From assembly GCA_000751295.2 (NCBI GenBank), contig CCMO02000001.1:5238951-5302950 (forward strand): a stretch of 64,000 nt of DNA, in the 5' to 3' direction. A program made the position numbers and the translations under genes. This DNA comes from a bacterium YEK0313. GTDB taxonomy: Bacteria; Pseudomonadota; Alphaproteobacteria; Rhizobiales; Phreatobacteraceae. Shown one piece after another: positions 26,838-36,090 of this stretch. Each line of letters opens with the position of its first letter. Position 1 is the stretch's first letter. The notes under the pieces were generated by a model. The model was not told the origin of the DNA, did no database searches, and saw only the letters and a list, made by a program, of their open reading frames with translations.

Positions 26838-27914
26838 TTATCCCTTGGCGACATGAACCTGCCTGATCACGACATGGCTGCGATCGCTGACGCCGTCCGT
26901 GCGGCGCTCATGCCGCGGCGCGTGGCCGAACCGCTTGGCATAGCAGCGCGAGAAATGGGTGGCGCTGACGAAACCCGTCGCCACCGCCACCTCCAGGACC
27001 GACAGGGTCGTCTGCTGCATCAGGGTGCGCGCGCGCAGCAGCCTCAGCTCGAGATAGTGCGCGCCGATGGTGCGCCCGAGATAGCCGCGGAACAGCCGCT
27101 CGAGCTGGCGCACCGAGAGGCCCGCGCGCTGGGCGAGCGTGTCGCGGTCGAGCGGCTCCTCGATGCGCTGCTCCATCTGCGCGAGCACGTCGAGCAGCTT
27201 CGGATGGCTGACCCGGAAGCGCTGCTGCAGCGCCATGCGCTGCGACCGGTCGGGTTCACGCACCTCGCTCTGGATGAACCATTCGGACACGGCGGTGGCG
27301 AGCTCCTGGCCGCGCCAGGCGGCGATCAGCGTATGCATGAGATCGAGCGGCGCGACGCCGCCGGAACAGGTGATCCGGTCGCGGTCGATCTCGTAGAGGC
27401 GGCCGGTCAGCGCCAGTTTCGGGAAGCGTTCGGCGAAGCCCGGCATGTGGTCCCAGTGGATGGTGGCGCGGTAGCCGTCGAGCACGCCCGCCGAGGCCAG
27501 CACGTAGGGGCCTCCGGAAATGCCGGCGAGCAGCACGCCCTGCCGCGCCAGCGCGCGCAGCCAGGATAGGGTCGGGCCGTGGTCGAAGCCCTCGATGCCG
27601 GTGCCGGCGCAGACGAAGACGATGTCGAAGCCGGGCTGCTCGTCGAGGCCGTGATCGGCGACCATGGCGATGCCGTTGGAGGCGCGCACCGGCCGCCCGT
27701 CCAGCGACACGTGCTTCCAGCTGAAGATCGTCACGCCGGAGAGCTGGTTGGCGGCGCGCAGCGGCTCGACCGTCGACGAATAGGGCAGCAGGGCAAAGCC
27801 CGGCATCAGCAGGAAGCCGGCGCGGATCGGCCGGTCGGTGATGTCGGGCAGGCGGACGCGGAGCGAGGGGGGCGAGGGCACGGCGGTCGGCTTCGGACGA
27901 GGCTCGCGGGACAT
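26838..27914 (-). CDS. GlxA-family transcriptional regulator (DJ-1/PfpI plus AraC HTH)
   Basis: A 358-residue regulator. Residues 35 to 200 form a class I glutamine amidotransferase-like sensor domain (GFLLMPGFALLPYSS, AGISGGPYVLASAG). Residues 240 to 345 hold a two-helix AraC DNA-binding domain (QRAGLSVRQLERLFRGYLG, VAVATGFVSATHFSRCYA). This is the architecture of GbdR and SouR, which turn on glycine betaine and sarcosine catabolism in Pseudomonas. Its position just upstream of soxB suggests it controls the sarcosine cluster, but it is also divergent from the ABC operon and could control that. Confidence 0.88.
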   Translation of the reverse strand: MSREPRPKPTAVPSPPSLRVRLPDITDRPIRAGFLLMPGFALLPYSSTVEPLRAANQLSGVTIFSWKHVSLDGRPVRASNGIAMVADHGLDEQPGFDIVFVCAGTGIEGFDHGPTLSWLRALARQGVLLAGISGGPYVLASAGVLDGYRATIHWDHMPGFAERFPKLALTGRLYEIDRDRITCSGGVAPLDLMHTLIAAWRGQELATAVSEWFIQSEVREPDRSQRMALQQRFRVSHPKLLDVLAQMEQRIEEPLDRDTLAQRAGLSVRQLERLFRGYLGRTIGAHYLELRLLRARTLMQQTTLSVLEVAVATGFVSATHFSRCYAKRFGHAPRHERRTDGVSDRSHVVIRQVHVAKG

Positions 27915-28084
27915 GGCGGATCACGCGCCGCGTTCGTCGCGCGGCGTCGTTCGAGGATAGCTTTCGGTCGCTGCGGGACAAGTGGGCAGTTCGTTCTCAG
28001 ACAAGCTGATGGCCAATAGCAGCGCATCGGCGCCGCCTGCCGGCGCCGCGGCGGACAAGAACTGATCACCACGAGGGGCATGCC

Positions 28085-28909
28085 ATGAGAGCTTTCCTGC
28101 GGGCGGTGCTCGCCGCCGTCGCCGTTGCCGTTGCCGGTCTTGCCACGGCCGCCAATGCCCAGGGCCTTCTCGACCGGATCCGTGCCAAGGGCGTGATCGT
28201 GATCGGCGTGAAGAGCGACTACCGGCCTTACGGTTTTCTCGACCCGTCCGGCGCGATCGTCGGCTTCGAGATCGACATTGCCGCCGAGATCGCCCAACGC
28301 CTCGGCGTGCGTGCCGACTATGTGCCGGTGATCGCCGCCAACCGCATGGAGTTCCTGCAGCAGGGGCGCATCGACATGATCGTCGCCAGCATGTCGGACA
28401 CGCCCCAGCGCCGCCAGGTCGTCGGTTTCGTCGAACCGCTCTATTATGCCGGCGGCTCGTCGGTCCTCACCCGCAAGACATCGGGGATCGCCCGCTGGGC
28501 CGACCTGCGCGGCCGCCGTGTCTGCGCGACGCAGGGCGCCTATTACAACCGCCCGATCACCGAACGCTACGGCGCCAATATCGTGGCCTTCCCGAGCGTG
28601 GTCGAGGCGCACAATGCGCTGCTGTCGGGCGACTGTGTCGCCTTCCTGCAGGACAGCTCGCTGCACGTCGGCACGCTCGCCTCGGGCGATGCACGCTGGG
28701 CCGATTTCCACGCCCCCCTGCCGACCGAGGACGAGGTCGGCTGGGCGGTCGGCGTGCCGCTGGCTGAACGCGACGGAGCCCTCGGCAAGGCGGTCAGCGC
28801 CATCATCACCGAGCTCGCCCGCTCGGGCCGGCTGCAGGAGCTGGAAAAGAAGTGGAACCTGCCGCCGAGCCCCTTTCTCGTCGGGCTGCGCCAGCGTCTC
28901 GGCAGCTGA
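28085..28909 (+). CDS. Amino acid ABC transporter, substrate-binding protein (family 3)
   Basis: A 274-residue periplasmic binding protein with signal peptide (VAVAVAGLATAANAQ). The family 3 blocks are GVIVIGVKSDYRPYGFLD, FEIDIAAEIAQRLG and the late ELEKKWNLPPSP. The segment FLQQGRIDMIVASMSDTPQRR is the usual hinge-side ligand region. This family binds polar amino acids or opines for uptake. It is followed in the same operon by an MmgE/PrpD enzyme, two permeases and an ATPase, so its ligand is probably the enzyme's substrate or precursor. Confidence 0.92.
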   Translation: MRAFLRAVLAAVAVAVAGLATAANAQGLLDRIRAKGVIVIGVKSDYRPYGFLDPSGAIVGFEIDIAAEIAQRLGVRADYVPVIAANRMEFLQQGRIDMIVASMSDTPQRRQVVGFVEPLYYAGGSSVLTRKTSGIARWADLRGRRVCATQGAYYNRPITERYGANIVAFPSVVEAHNALLSGDCVAFLQDSSLHVGTLASGDARWADFHAPLPTEDEVGWAVGVPLAERDGALGKAVSAIITELARSGRLQELEKKWNLPPSPFLVGLRQRLGS

Positions 28910-28947
28910 ACCGGGCGCGCGCAGTGACGACAGGCAAGGGGTCCGGC

Positions 28948-30348
28948 ATGACGCAGCCGCCACGCCAGAGGCTCGCCGGATATGCCGCCGCAAGGCTGGG
29001 CGCCTGGGCGGCCGGCTTCGATGCCGCGACCGATGCGCCCGCCGGCGTGCGCGAAGCGGCCCGGCGCGCGCTCGTCGACGTCGTCGGCTGCGCACTCGCC
29101 GGCAGCCGGCACCCGACCACCCTGGCGGTCGCGGACCATGCCCGCGCCCATCTCGGCGGCGGCCGCTGCAGCATGGCGGGCGGCGCCCCGGCCGGACCGC
29201 TCGCCGCCGCCATGGTCAACGCGACCGCGGCCCATGTGCTCGATTTCGACGACACCTGTTTCGAGGGCGTCGCGCATATTTCCGCGGTGGTCTGGCCGGC
29301 GGTTCAGGCGGCGGCGGAAACCGCCGCGGCAACCGGCGGCGACCTTCTCTCGGCGTTCATCGCCGGCGCCGAGGCCGAGGCGGCCCTCGGCCGGTCGCTC
29401 GGCCGAGGGCTCTATGACCGCGGCTGGTGGAACACCGCCCTGCTCGGCGCGGTCGGCGCGGCGGCCGGGGCGGCCCGCGCCCTGCGGCTCGATGCCGGCC
29501 GGACGACGGCGGCCATCGCGCTCGCGCTCGCCTTCGCCGGCGGCCAGCGTTCGGTGCTCGGCACCACGGCAAAGCCGGCAGGCTGCGGCCTCGCCGCCCG
29601 CGCCGGCCTCGAAGCCGCCCTGCTCGCCCGATCGGGGATCGAGGCGCCGGTCGATGCGCTCGAGGAGCCGCGCGGCTTTGCTGCGCTCGCCAATGGCGGC
29701 CATCACGATCCCGCCGGCTTCGATGGCCTCGGCGCCCGCTTCGCGCTGATCGATCCGGGCTTCGCCTTCAAGGCCTATCCGGCCTGCTCGGCCGCGCAGG
29801 CCGTGATCGAGGCGACGCTGATGCTGCGCATCGCCCATGGCCTCCGGCCGGACGCCGTCGCGGCGGTCCGCTGCGAGGTCACGCCGCTGGTGGTCGCCTC
29901 GCTCACCTTCGACCGGCCGGAAACGCCGACCGAAGCCCAGTTCAGCCTGCCCTATGCGGTTGCCCGCGCGCTCGTCGACGGCCGCTTCGACACGGCGTCG
30001 CTGGCGCCGGACGCGCTTGCCGATGCGACAGTACGGCGCCTGATGCCCGCCATCGGCATGACCGCGAGCGAGGCGCTCGCGCAGAGCCCGGCCGACCTCG
30101 TCGACCATCCGGAGGCCGCGATCGTCACCATCGACACCCATGACGGCTGCCACCTGAGGCAGGCCGTGCCGGCGGCGACCGGCATGCCTGCCAACCCGAT
30201 GCCCGATGAGACACTCGACGCGAAGTTCCGCGCCAATGCCGCGCCGGCCATCGGCCGATCGCCGGCCGAAGCCCTGCTCGGGCGTCTGCGCGGCATCGAC
30301 GGTCTCGCGCAAGCCGCCGGCCTGCTGACCGAAGGCGAGGCGGCATGA
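28948..30348 (+). CDS. MmgE/PrpD family protein
   Basis: A 466-residue protein of the MmgE/PrpD fold, a family that includes 2-methylcitrate dehydratase, cis-aconitate decarboxylase and iminodisuccinate epimerase. The recognised N-terminal block is ALVDVVGCALAGSRHPTT, with ATAAHVLDFDDTCFEG as the active-site region and KAYPACSAAQAVIEAT as the third motif. The ATG at 28948 has AAGGGG upstream. It lies within an amino acid ABC operon, and its stop overlaps the first permease start. That points to a dicarboxylate or amino-dicarboxylate substrate brought in by the transporter, such as iminodisuccinate. This is inference, not shown by sequence. Confidence 0.85.
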   Translation: MTQPPRQRLAGYAAARLGAWAAGFDAATDAPAGVREAARRALVDVVGCALAGSRHPTTLAVADHARAHLGGGRCSMAGGAPAGPLAAAMVNATAAHVLDFDDTCFEGVAHISAVVWPAVQAAAETAAATGGDLLSAFIAGAEAEAALGRSLGRGLYDRGWWNTALLGAVGAAAGAARALRLDAGRTTAAIALALAFAGGQRSVLGTTAKPAGCGLAARAGLEAALLARSGIEAPVDALEEPRGFAALANGGHHDPAGFDGLGARFALIDPGFAFKAYPACSAAQAVIEATLMLRIAHGLRPDAVAAVRCEVTPLVVASLTFDRPETPTEAQFSLPYAVARALVDGRFDTASLAPDALADATVRRLMPAIGMTASEALAQSPADLVDHPEAAIVTIDTHDGCHLRQAVPAATGMPANPMPDETLDAKFRANAAPAIGRSPAEALLGRLRGIDGLAQAAGLLTEGEAA

Positions 30349-31097
30349 TCGAGACCTGGCTCGCCGAGACCGGACGCGCGCTGCAGCAGCGCTACGGTAT
30401 CAATCTGTCGATCCTCTATGACGGCTATGACACCGGCCGCTTCGTCACCGGGCTCGTCACGACCGTCGAGCTCTCGGTGATCGCGATCGTCCTGTCGATC
30501 GCCATCGGGCTTGCCGGCGCCTTTCTCATCGGCTCGCGCCATGCCCCGCTGCGCGGCGCGGTGCGCGCCTATGTCCAGTTCTTCCGCAACACGCCGCCGC
30601 TGGTCCAGCTCTACTTCTTCTATTTTGCGGTCGGCAGCGTCCTGCCGTCCATATCGGACGGCCATGGCGGCCAGATGCCGCCGATTTCGAGCTTCGCCTG
30701 GGCGGTGATTTCGCTGTCGCTGTTCGCCGGCGCCTTCAATGTCGAGATCTTCCGGGCCGGCATCGAGGCCGTGCCGGAGACGACCGTCGAGGCGGCCGAG
30801 TCGCTCGGCTACGACCGGCTGCAGATCTACCGCCATGTGACGCTGCCGCTGGCGCTCAGGGTCTCGCTGCCGGCGCTCAGCAACAACCTCGTCAATCTCG
30901 TCAAGACCACCAGCCTCGCCTACGCCATCGGCGTGCCGGAACTGCTCTATGCGACCAGCCAGATCTTCTCCGAAGCGCTCAATGTGCGCGAGATGATGAA
31001 CGTGCTGCTCGTCTCCTACTTCCTGCTGGTCGGGGCGCTCGTCTGGCTCATGGGCCGCTGGGAACGGGCGCTGCGCATTCCCGGATATCACCCATGA
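30345..31097 (+). CDS. Polar amino acid ABC transporter permease 1
   Basis: A 250-residue inner membrane protein of the HisM/GlnP permease family with five or so membrane segments. FVTGLVTTVELSVIAIV starts the transporter domain, VQFFRNTPPLVQLYFFYF is the typical HisMQ block, and EAAESLGYDRLQIYRHVTLPLA is the EAA loop that docks the ATPase. It overlaps the MmgE/PrpD gene and the next permease by four bases each (ATGA), so the operon is tightly coupled. Confidence 0.92.
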   Translation: MIETWLAETGRALQQRYGINLSILYDGYDTGRFVTGLVTTVELSVIAIVLSIAIGLAGAFLIGSRHAPLRGAVRAYVQFFRNTPPLVQLYFFYFAVGSVLPSISDGHGGQMPPISSFAWAVISLSLFAGAFNVEIFRAGIEAVPETTVEAAESLGYDRLQIYRHVTLPLALRVSLPALSNNLVNLVKTTSLAYAIGVPELLYATSQIFSEALNVREMMNVLLVSYFLLVGALVWLMGRWERALRIPGYHP

Positions 31098-31915
31098 ACC
31101 AAGTCCCGCTCCCGCCGCGCCTCGGCGAGCTCGGTCAGCCTTCGACCTGGATGAGCGGCCGGCTCCTCGTCCTCCTGGCGTTCGCAAGCCTCGCCTTCGC
31201 GGCCTCCGCGCTCGCCCAGGCCGGACCGCTGCGGCCGGGCGCGGCCGAGGTCATGCTGAAATGGGCGCCGCTGATCCTCTCCGGTTTTGCCTTCAACCTG
31301 GTGGTCAGCATCGTCGCGATGGCGCTCGGCACGGCCGCCGGCGCGCTGCTCGGCCTCGCCCAGATCGCGCGCTCGCGCCTGATCCGCGGTCCGAGCTGGC
31401 TCGTCGTCCAGTTCTTCCGCAATGCGCCTTGGCTGGTGCTCCTGTTCTACGCGATCCTGCTCCTGCCTTATCAGGTCACCGTCTTCGGCCTCACCGTACC
31501 GCTGCCGGCCTCGGTCAAGGCGGTCATCGGCCTGGCCCTGCCGGTCATGGGCAATGTTGCGGAGATCGTCCGCGGCGGCGTCCGGTCGATCCCCTATGGC
31601 CAGTGGGAATCGGCCGAGTCGCTCGCTTTCAGCCGCTGGCAGACGCTCACCATGATCATCCTGCCGCAGGCGCTGAAACGCATGATTCCGCCCTGGATGA
31701 ACCTCTATGCGGTGCTGACCATGGCGACGACGCTGATCTCGGTGGTCGGAGTCGAGGATGCGCTCGCCCGCACCCGCGCCGCGCTGATCGCCGAGGGACG
31801 CAGCGAACTGCTCATGCCGATGTACGGCCTGCTGCTGATCCTGTTCTTCGCCTATTGCTATCCGATCGCCCGCTGGACGCGGGCGCTCGAACGGCGCTTC
31901 GCGGTCAAGACCTGA
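31094..31915 (+). CDS. Polar amino acid ABC transporter permease 2
   Basis: A 273-residue HisM/GlnP-family permease and likely partner of permease 1. VVQFFRNAPWLVLLFYAILL matches the family block, and ESAESLAFSRWQTLTMIILPQALK is the EAA loop. The N-terminal extension before the first transporter helix is longer than in permease 1 and holds an additional membrane segment (LLVLLAFASLAFAASALAQ). It starts within the last codons of permease 1. The ATPase follows after ten bases. Confidence 0.92.
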   Translation: MNQVPLPPRLGELGQPSTWMSGRLLVLLAFASLAFAASALAQAGPLRPGAAEVMLKWAPLILSGFAFNLVVSIVAMALGTAAGALLGLAQIARSRLIRGPSWLVVQFFRNAPWLVLLFYAILLLPYQVTVFGLTVPLPASVKAVIGLALPVMGNVAEIVRGGVRSIPYGQWESAESLAFSRWQTLTMIILPQALKRMIPPWMNLYAVLTMATTLISVVGVEDALARTRAALIAEGRSELLMPMYGLLLILFFAYCYPIARWTRALERRFAVKT

Positions 31916-31925
31916 GGGGGATCCG

Positions 31926-32711
31926 ATGGCTGGAGACCAGGCTGGCAAGGCCAGCGGACCGGATGCCGATCGGGCAGCCGGCGCGCCGATCGTCATCATC
32001 GACAATGTCGCCAAGAGCTTCGGCGCCCTGCCCGTCCTGCGCGGCGTCAGCCTGACGGTCCGGCGCGGCGAAAGCGCCTGCATCATCGGCCCGTCCGGCT
32101 CGGGCAAGTCGACGCTGCTGCGTTGCATCAACGGCCTCGCCGGCATCTCCTCCGGCTCGATCCGGGTCGACGGCATCGAGGTCAACGATCCCGGGCTCGA
32201 CAAGCGCCTGCTGCGTCGCAAGGTCGGCATCGTCTTCCAGCAATACAACCTGTTCCCGCACAAGACGGTGCTCGAGAACATCGTGATGGCGCCGGTCCAT
32301 GTGCTCGGCCAGGAACGCCGCGCTGTCGAGGAGCGGGCACGCTCCCTGCTCGCCCGGGTCCGCCTGACAGGCAAGGAAACAGCCTATCCAGGCGAGCTCT
32401 CCGGCGGCCAGCAGCAGCGCGTCGCCATTGCCCGCTCGCTTGCCATGAACCCGCTCGTCATGCTGTTCGACGAAGTCACCGCCGCGCTCGACCCGGAAAC
32501 CAAGAAGGAGGTGCTGGCCACCATCCGGGCACTCGCCGCCGACGGCATGACCTGCATCCTGGTGACCCACGAAATGGCCTTCGCCCGCGAGATGGCCGAC
32601 CAGGTCTATTTCACCGATGGCGGCCTGATCGTCGAGCAGGGGGCTCCGACGGACCTGTTCGGCGCACCGCGCAACGAACGCACGCGCGCCTTCCTGAATC
32701 AGGTTCTCTAG
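31926..32711 (+). CDS. Polar amino acid ABC transporter ATP-binding protein
   Basis: A 261-residue ABC ATPase of the GlnQ/HisP type. Walker A is GPSGSGKST, the signature is LSGGQQQR, Walker B is VMLFDEVTAALD, and the switch histidine is in VTHEMAFAREM. It completes the binding protein, enzyme and two-permease operon. The next gene begins 270 bases later after two hairpin-forming stretches, so the operon probably ends here. Confidence 0.95.
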   Translation: MAGDQAGKASGPDADRAAGAPIVIIDNVAKSFGALPVLRGVSLTVRRGESACIIGPSGSGKSTLLRCINGLAGISSGSIRVDGIEVNDPGLDKRLLRRKVGIVFQQYNLFPHKTVLENIVMAPVHVLGQERRAVEERARSLLARVRLTGKETAYPGELSGGQQQRVAIARSLAMNPLVMLFDEVTAALDPETKKEVLATIRALAADGMTCILVTHEMAFAREMADQVYFTDGGLIVEQGAPTDLFGAPRNERTRAFLNQVL

Positions 32712-32983
32712 CCGCAGCCGCCCGCGCAGGACGGCGGCCGACGAACACGGCGGTGGAAAAACGCTGAAGCGGCGCTATTGTCGAGCGCGCCCGCCGGCGC
32801 TGTGCGCCGGTCAGCCCCGATCTGAGGGAGCGCCGCGACCGCCCGCAACCGGTCGAACCCGCCCGTCGGCACATTTTGCGCCCCCGGCCGAGCCGCCAGG
32901 GCGCCAACCGTCACCTTAATGTCATCCTTTGCGCCGACAGCACGGTGTCGGACGCGTTCCAGCCGGACAGGATCAGGGCAGAC

Positions 32984-35350
32984 ATGGACTATTTCAGACG
33001 ATTCACCTTCCTCTTCGCGACGCCCAATTTCGACGGCGACGATCTCGAAGGACAGCGCTTCAACCAGATCGTCGACGAGATCGAGCGGTCCGGTTTCGAG
33101 GTGGTCAAGGCGCGCAAGCTCGAAGACGCCGAAATCGCCGTGCAGACGGATGCCGCCATCGGCTGCATGGTGGTCGACTGGGGCAAGAAGGGGCTGGAAG
33201 GCAAGACCGCCGCGCTGATCAACCTGATGCGCCGGCGCGGCCTCGATTTCCCGATCATCCTCCTGATCCGGCGCAAGCGGTTCGAGGACCTGCCGGTCGA
33301 GGTGCTGGACTTCATCGACGGTTACGTCTTCCTGTCCGAGGAAACCCCTGCCTTCATCGCCAAGAACCTGATCAGCCGGCTGAAGCAATATGCCGAGACG
33401 CTGAAGACGCCGTTCTTCGGCGCGCTCGTCGACTATGCCGAGGAGGGCAACCAGCTCTGGACCTGCCCGGGCCACAATGGCGGCGTGTTCTATTCGCGCA
33501 GCCCGATCGGCCGGGTGTTCATGGAGCATCTGGGCGAAGCGGTGTTCCGCGACGACCTCGACAATTCCGTGCTCGACCTCGGCGACCTCCTCACCCACGA
33601 GGGCCCGGCGCTGGAGGCGCAGAAGGAAGCCGCCCGCATCTTCGGCGCGGAAAAGACCTATTTCGTGCTCAACGGCACCTCCACCTCCAACAAGGTGGCG
33701 CTGGCGGCGCTCGTCACCGACGGCGATCTCGTGCTGTTCGACCGCAACAACCACAAGGCGGCCCATCACGGCGCCCTGATGATCGGCGGCGGCATCCCGG
33801 TCTATCTGCCGACCGTGCGCAATGCCTGGGGCCTGATCGGCCCGATGGCCTTCGACGCCTTCGACGAGGAGGCGCTGCGCGAGCGCATCCGCCACCATCC
33901 GCTGGTCAAGGATCCCGAGGCCTGGAAGAGGCCGCGGCCGTTCCGCGTCGCCGTCGTTGAGCAGTGCACCTATGACGGCACGATCCACAGCGCCGAGATG
34001 ATCCTGAAGCGCATCGGCCACCTCTGCGACTACATCCTGTTCGACGAGGCCTGGGCCGGCTTCATGAAGTTCCACCCGCTCTATGCCGGCCGCTTCGCCA
34101 TGGGGCTCGCGGACCTCGGCCCCGATGCGCCCGGCATCATCGCGACGCAGTCGACCCACAAGCAGCTCGCAAGCTTCTCGCAGGCCTCGCAGATCCACAT
34201 CAAGGATCGCCATATCCGCGGCCAGAAGCGGCGCGTCGAGCACCGCCGCTTCAACGAGAGCTTCATGCAATACGCGTCGACCTCGCCCTTCTATCCGCTG
34301 TTCGCCTCGCTCGACGTCGGCGCGCAGATGATGAAGGGCCGCTCGGGCGAGGTGCTGTGGGACGACACGATCCGGCTTGGCATCGAGCTGCGCAAGAAGA
34401 TCCGCGCCGTGCGCCGCGAATTCGAGGAGAAGGAGGCCCGGCCGGAACGGCGCTGGTTCTTCGAGGCCTTCGTGCCCGACCGCGTCGCCATTCCCGACGT
34501 CTCGCGCGACGGCGCGGTGCACGAGGTGACCTGGGAGAGCGTCGGCACCGATCAGCTCGCCTCCAACCCGGCCTATTGGCAGCTCGCGCCCGACGCTGCC
34601 TGGCATGGCTTCGCCGGCATGGAGCCGGGCTTTGCCATGACCGACCCGAACAAGCTGACGCTGCTCACCCCGGGCTTCGACCGCGCGACCGGCGCCTATG
34701 CCGAGCACGGCATCCCGGCGCCGGTCGTCGCACAATATCTGCGCGAGAACCGCATCGTCCCGGAAAAGAACGACCTCAACTCGCTGCTCTTCCTGCTCAC
34801 CCCGGGCGTCGAGGCGAGCAAGGCCGGCACGCTGGTCTCCGGCCTCGTCGCCTTCAAGAAGCTGCACGACGACAATGCCCTGCTCGAGGAGGCCATCCCG
34901 GAATTCTACCGCCGCCGGCCGACGCGTTATGCCGGCGTGCGGCTGCGCGATCTCTGCGCCGACATGCACGGCTTCTTCCGCGAGGCCAATGTCAGCGCGT
35001 TGCAGACCCGCCAGTTCCTCGCCGAGCACCTGCCCGAGATCGCCATGTCGCCGCACGACGCGGCGCGCGCCCTGGTGCGCAACGATGTCGACTACCTGCC
35101 GATCGACGCGATCGCCGGCCGCATCGCCACCACCCCCTTCGTCGTCTATCCGCCGGGGATCGCGACCATCGTGCCGGGCGAGCGGCTGACCCGGCGGGCC
35201 CAGCCGATGATCGACTATCTCCGGATGTTCGAGGCAAGCTTCAACCGCTTCCCCGGCTTCGAGGTGGAGATCCAGGGCGTCTATCGCGAATTTGATGCAT
35301 CCGGCCGCGTCAGGCTGCATACCTATGTCGTCGCCGAACAGGCCGACTGA
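32984..35350 (+). CDS. Orn/Lys/Arg decarboxylase (inducible type)
   Basis: A 788-residue fold-type I PLP decarboxylase of the AdiA/CadA/SpeF group. The first 130 residues form the flavodoxin-like wing domain. The PLP lysine lies in ATQSTHKQLASFSQASQ, and upstream are TWCPGHN-like TCPGHNGG and LNGTSTSNKVALAAL. The C-terminal domain carries YPPGIATIVPGERL. It removes CO2 from ornithine, lysine or arginine to give a polyamine, probably in acid stress or nitrogen use. The ATG at 32984 has AGGG close by; the frame is open to 32876. The leader has hairpins (CCGGCG with GCGCCGG, CCGACA with TGTCGG), but I cannot call a riboswitch. Substrate cannot be fixed from sequence. Confidence 0.88.
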   Translation: MDYFRRFTFLFATPNFDGDDLEGQRFNQIVDEIERSGFEVVKARKLEDAEIAVQTDAAIGCMVVDWGKKGLEGKTAALINLMRRRGLDFPIILLIRRKRFEDLPVEVLDFIDGYVFLSEETPAFIAKNLISRLKQYAETLKTPFFGALVDYAEEGNQLWTCPGHNGGVFYSRSPIGRVFMEHLGEAVFRDDLDNSVLDLGDLLTHEGPALEAQKEAARIFGAEKTYFVLNGTSTSNKVALAALVTDGDLVLFDRNNHKAAHHGALMIGGGIPVYLPTVRNAWGLIGPMAFDAFDEEALRERIRHHPLVKDPEAWKRPRPFRVAVVEQCTYDGTIHSAEMILKRIGHLCDYILFDEAWAGFMKFHPLYAGRFAMGLADLGPDAPGIIATQSTHKQLASFSQASQIHIKDRHIRGQKRRVEHRRFNESFMQYASTSPFYPLFASLDVGAQMMKGRSGEVLWDDTIRLGIELRKKIRAVRREFEEKEARPERRWFFEAFVPDRVAIPDVSRDGAVHEVTWESVGTDQLASNPAYWQLAPDAAWHGFAGMEPGFAMTDPNKLTLLTPGFDRATGAYAEHGIPAPVVAQYLRENRIVPEKNDLNSLLFLLTPGVEASKAGTLVSGLVAFKKLHDDNALLEEAIPEFYRRRPTRYAGVRLRDLCADMHGFFREANVSALQTRQFLAEHLPEIAMSPHDAARALVRNDVDYLPIDAIAGRIATTPFVVYPPGIATIVPGERLTRRAQPMIDYLRMFEASFNRFPGFEVEIQGVYREFDASGRVRLHTYVVAEQAD

Positions 35351-35374
35351 ACGACAAGGAGATCACGAGAATCG

Positions 35375-35953
35375 ATGCAACCAGGATCCGTGCAGCCCGA
35401 GCCGACGCCACGCGGCGATGACGTGGTGATCCGGCCGTCGCGCGACAGCGACGTCGACGCCATGCTGGCCATCTACCGCCGGCACATCCGCCACGGCATC
35501 GAGGACAGGCTCGAGCCCGGCGACATGCCGGAGCCCGACGATCTCAAGGATCGGCGGAAGAACCTGAAGAACCGCCGATTCCCGCATCTGGTCGCGGTCC
35601 GGAACGGCGAGGTGGTGGGTTATTGCTACGCCGTGCTGTTCCGCAAGCGGCCGGCCTATCGCTACACCGTCAAGCATTCGATCTACGTGCATCACGACCA
35701 TCTCGGCCGCGGCATCGGCCGGCTGCTGATGCAGGGCCTGATCGATGCCTGCGCGGCGGCGGGCTTTCGCCAGCTGATCGGCTATATCGACGCCGACAAT
35801 GCCGCTTCGCTGAAATTGCACGAGAGTTTCGGCTTCGCCCGGATCGGCCTGCTGCCGGCCGTCGCTTTCCGGCATGGCCGCTGGAGCGACACGGTGATGG
35901 TCCAGCGCTCGCTCGGGCTCGGCGCCACCGCTCCGCCGCCGCCGTCGCGCTGA
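35375..35953 (+). CDS. GNAT-family N-acetyltransferase (PAT-like)
   Basis: A 192-residue acetyl-CoA-dependent acetyltransferase. The acetyl-CoA loop is HLGRGIGRLLMQGLID, preceded by YRYTVKHSIYVHHDH. It ends SLKLHESFGFARIGLLP and a WSDTVMVQRSLG tail. This pattern is that of phosphinothricin acetyltransferase-like enzymes. It follows the decarboxylase by 24 bases, so it may be cotranscribed and acetylate the polyamine product, though that is a guess. The C-terminal tail is proline rich. Confidence 0.82.
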   Translation: MQPGSVQPEPTPRGDDVVIRPSRDSDVDAMLAIYRRHIRHGIEDRLEPGDMPEPDDLKDRRKNLKNRRFPHLVAVRNGEVVGYCYAVLFRKRPAYRYTVKHSIYVHHDHLGRGIGRLLMQGLIDACAAAGFRQLIGYIDADNAASLKLHESFGFARIGLLPAVAFRHGRWSDTVMVQRSLGLGATAPPPPSR

Positions 35954-36090
35954 CCGGGGCGCGGGCGTCTCATGACGGAAGGCATGGGCGGACCGCGCCC
36001 GGCGCGGTCGCCCGCGGCTCTGGGCTTGTGCTAGGGGTTGGAACAATGTCCTAGTGCAATATCCTTGAGTGCCGCGGAAAGAAGCCGTCG

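Noticed and set aside
26777..28084. Glycine riboswitch near the sarcosine cluster
   Set aside because: Sarcosine oxidation makes glycine, so I looked before soxB and before the ABC operon, but saw no tandem glycine aptamer pattern.
32712..32983. Riboswitch or speF-type leader before the decarboxylase
   Set aside because: Two hairpins are visible, but they do not match a motif that I can name, and GC-rich DNA often gives such stems by chance.
32708..35320. Open frame of 870 codons opposite the decarboxylase
   Set aside because: No recognised domain and low-complexity composition; the plus-strand gene has all the PLP-family motifs.
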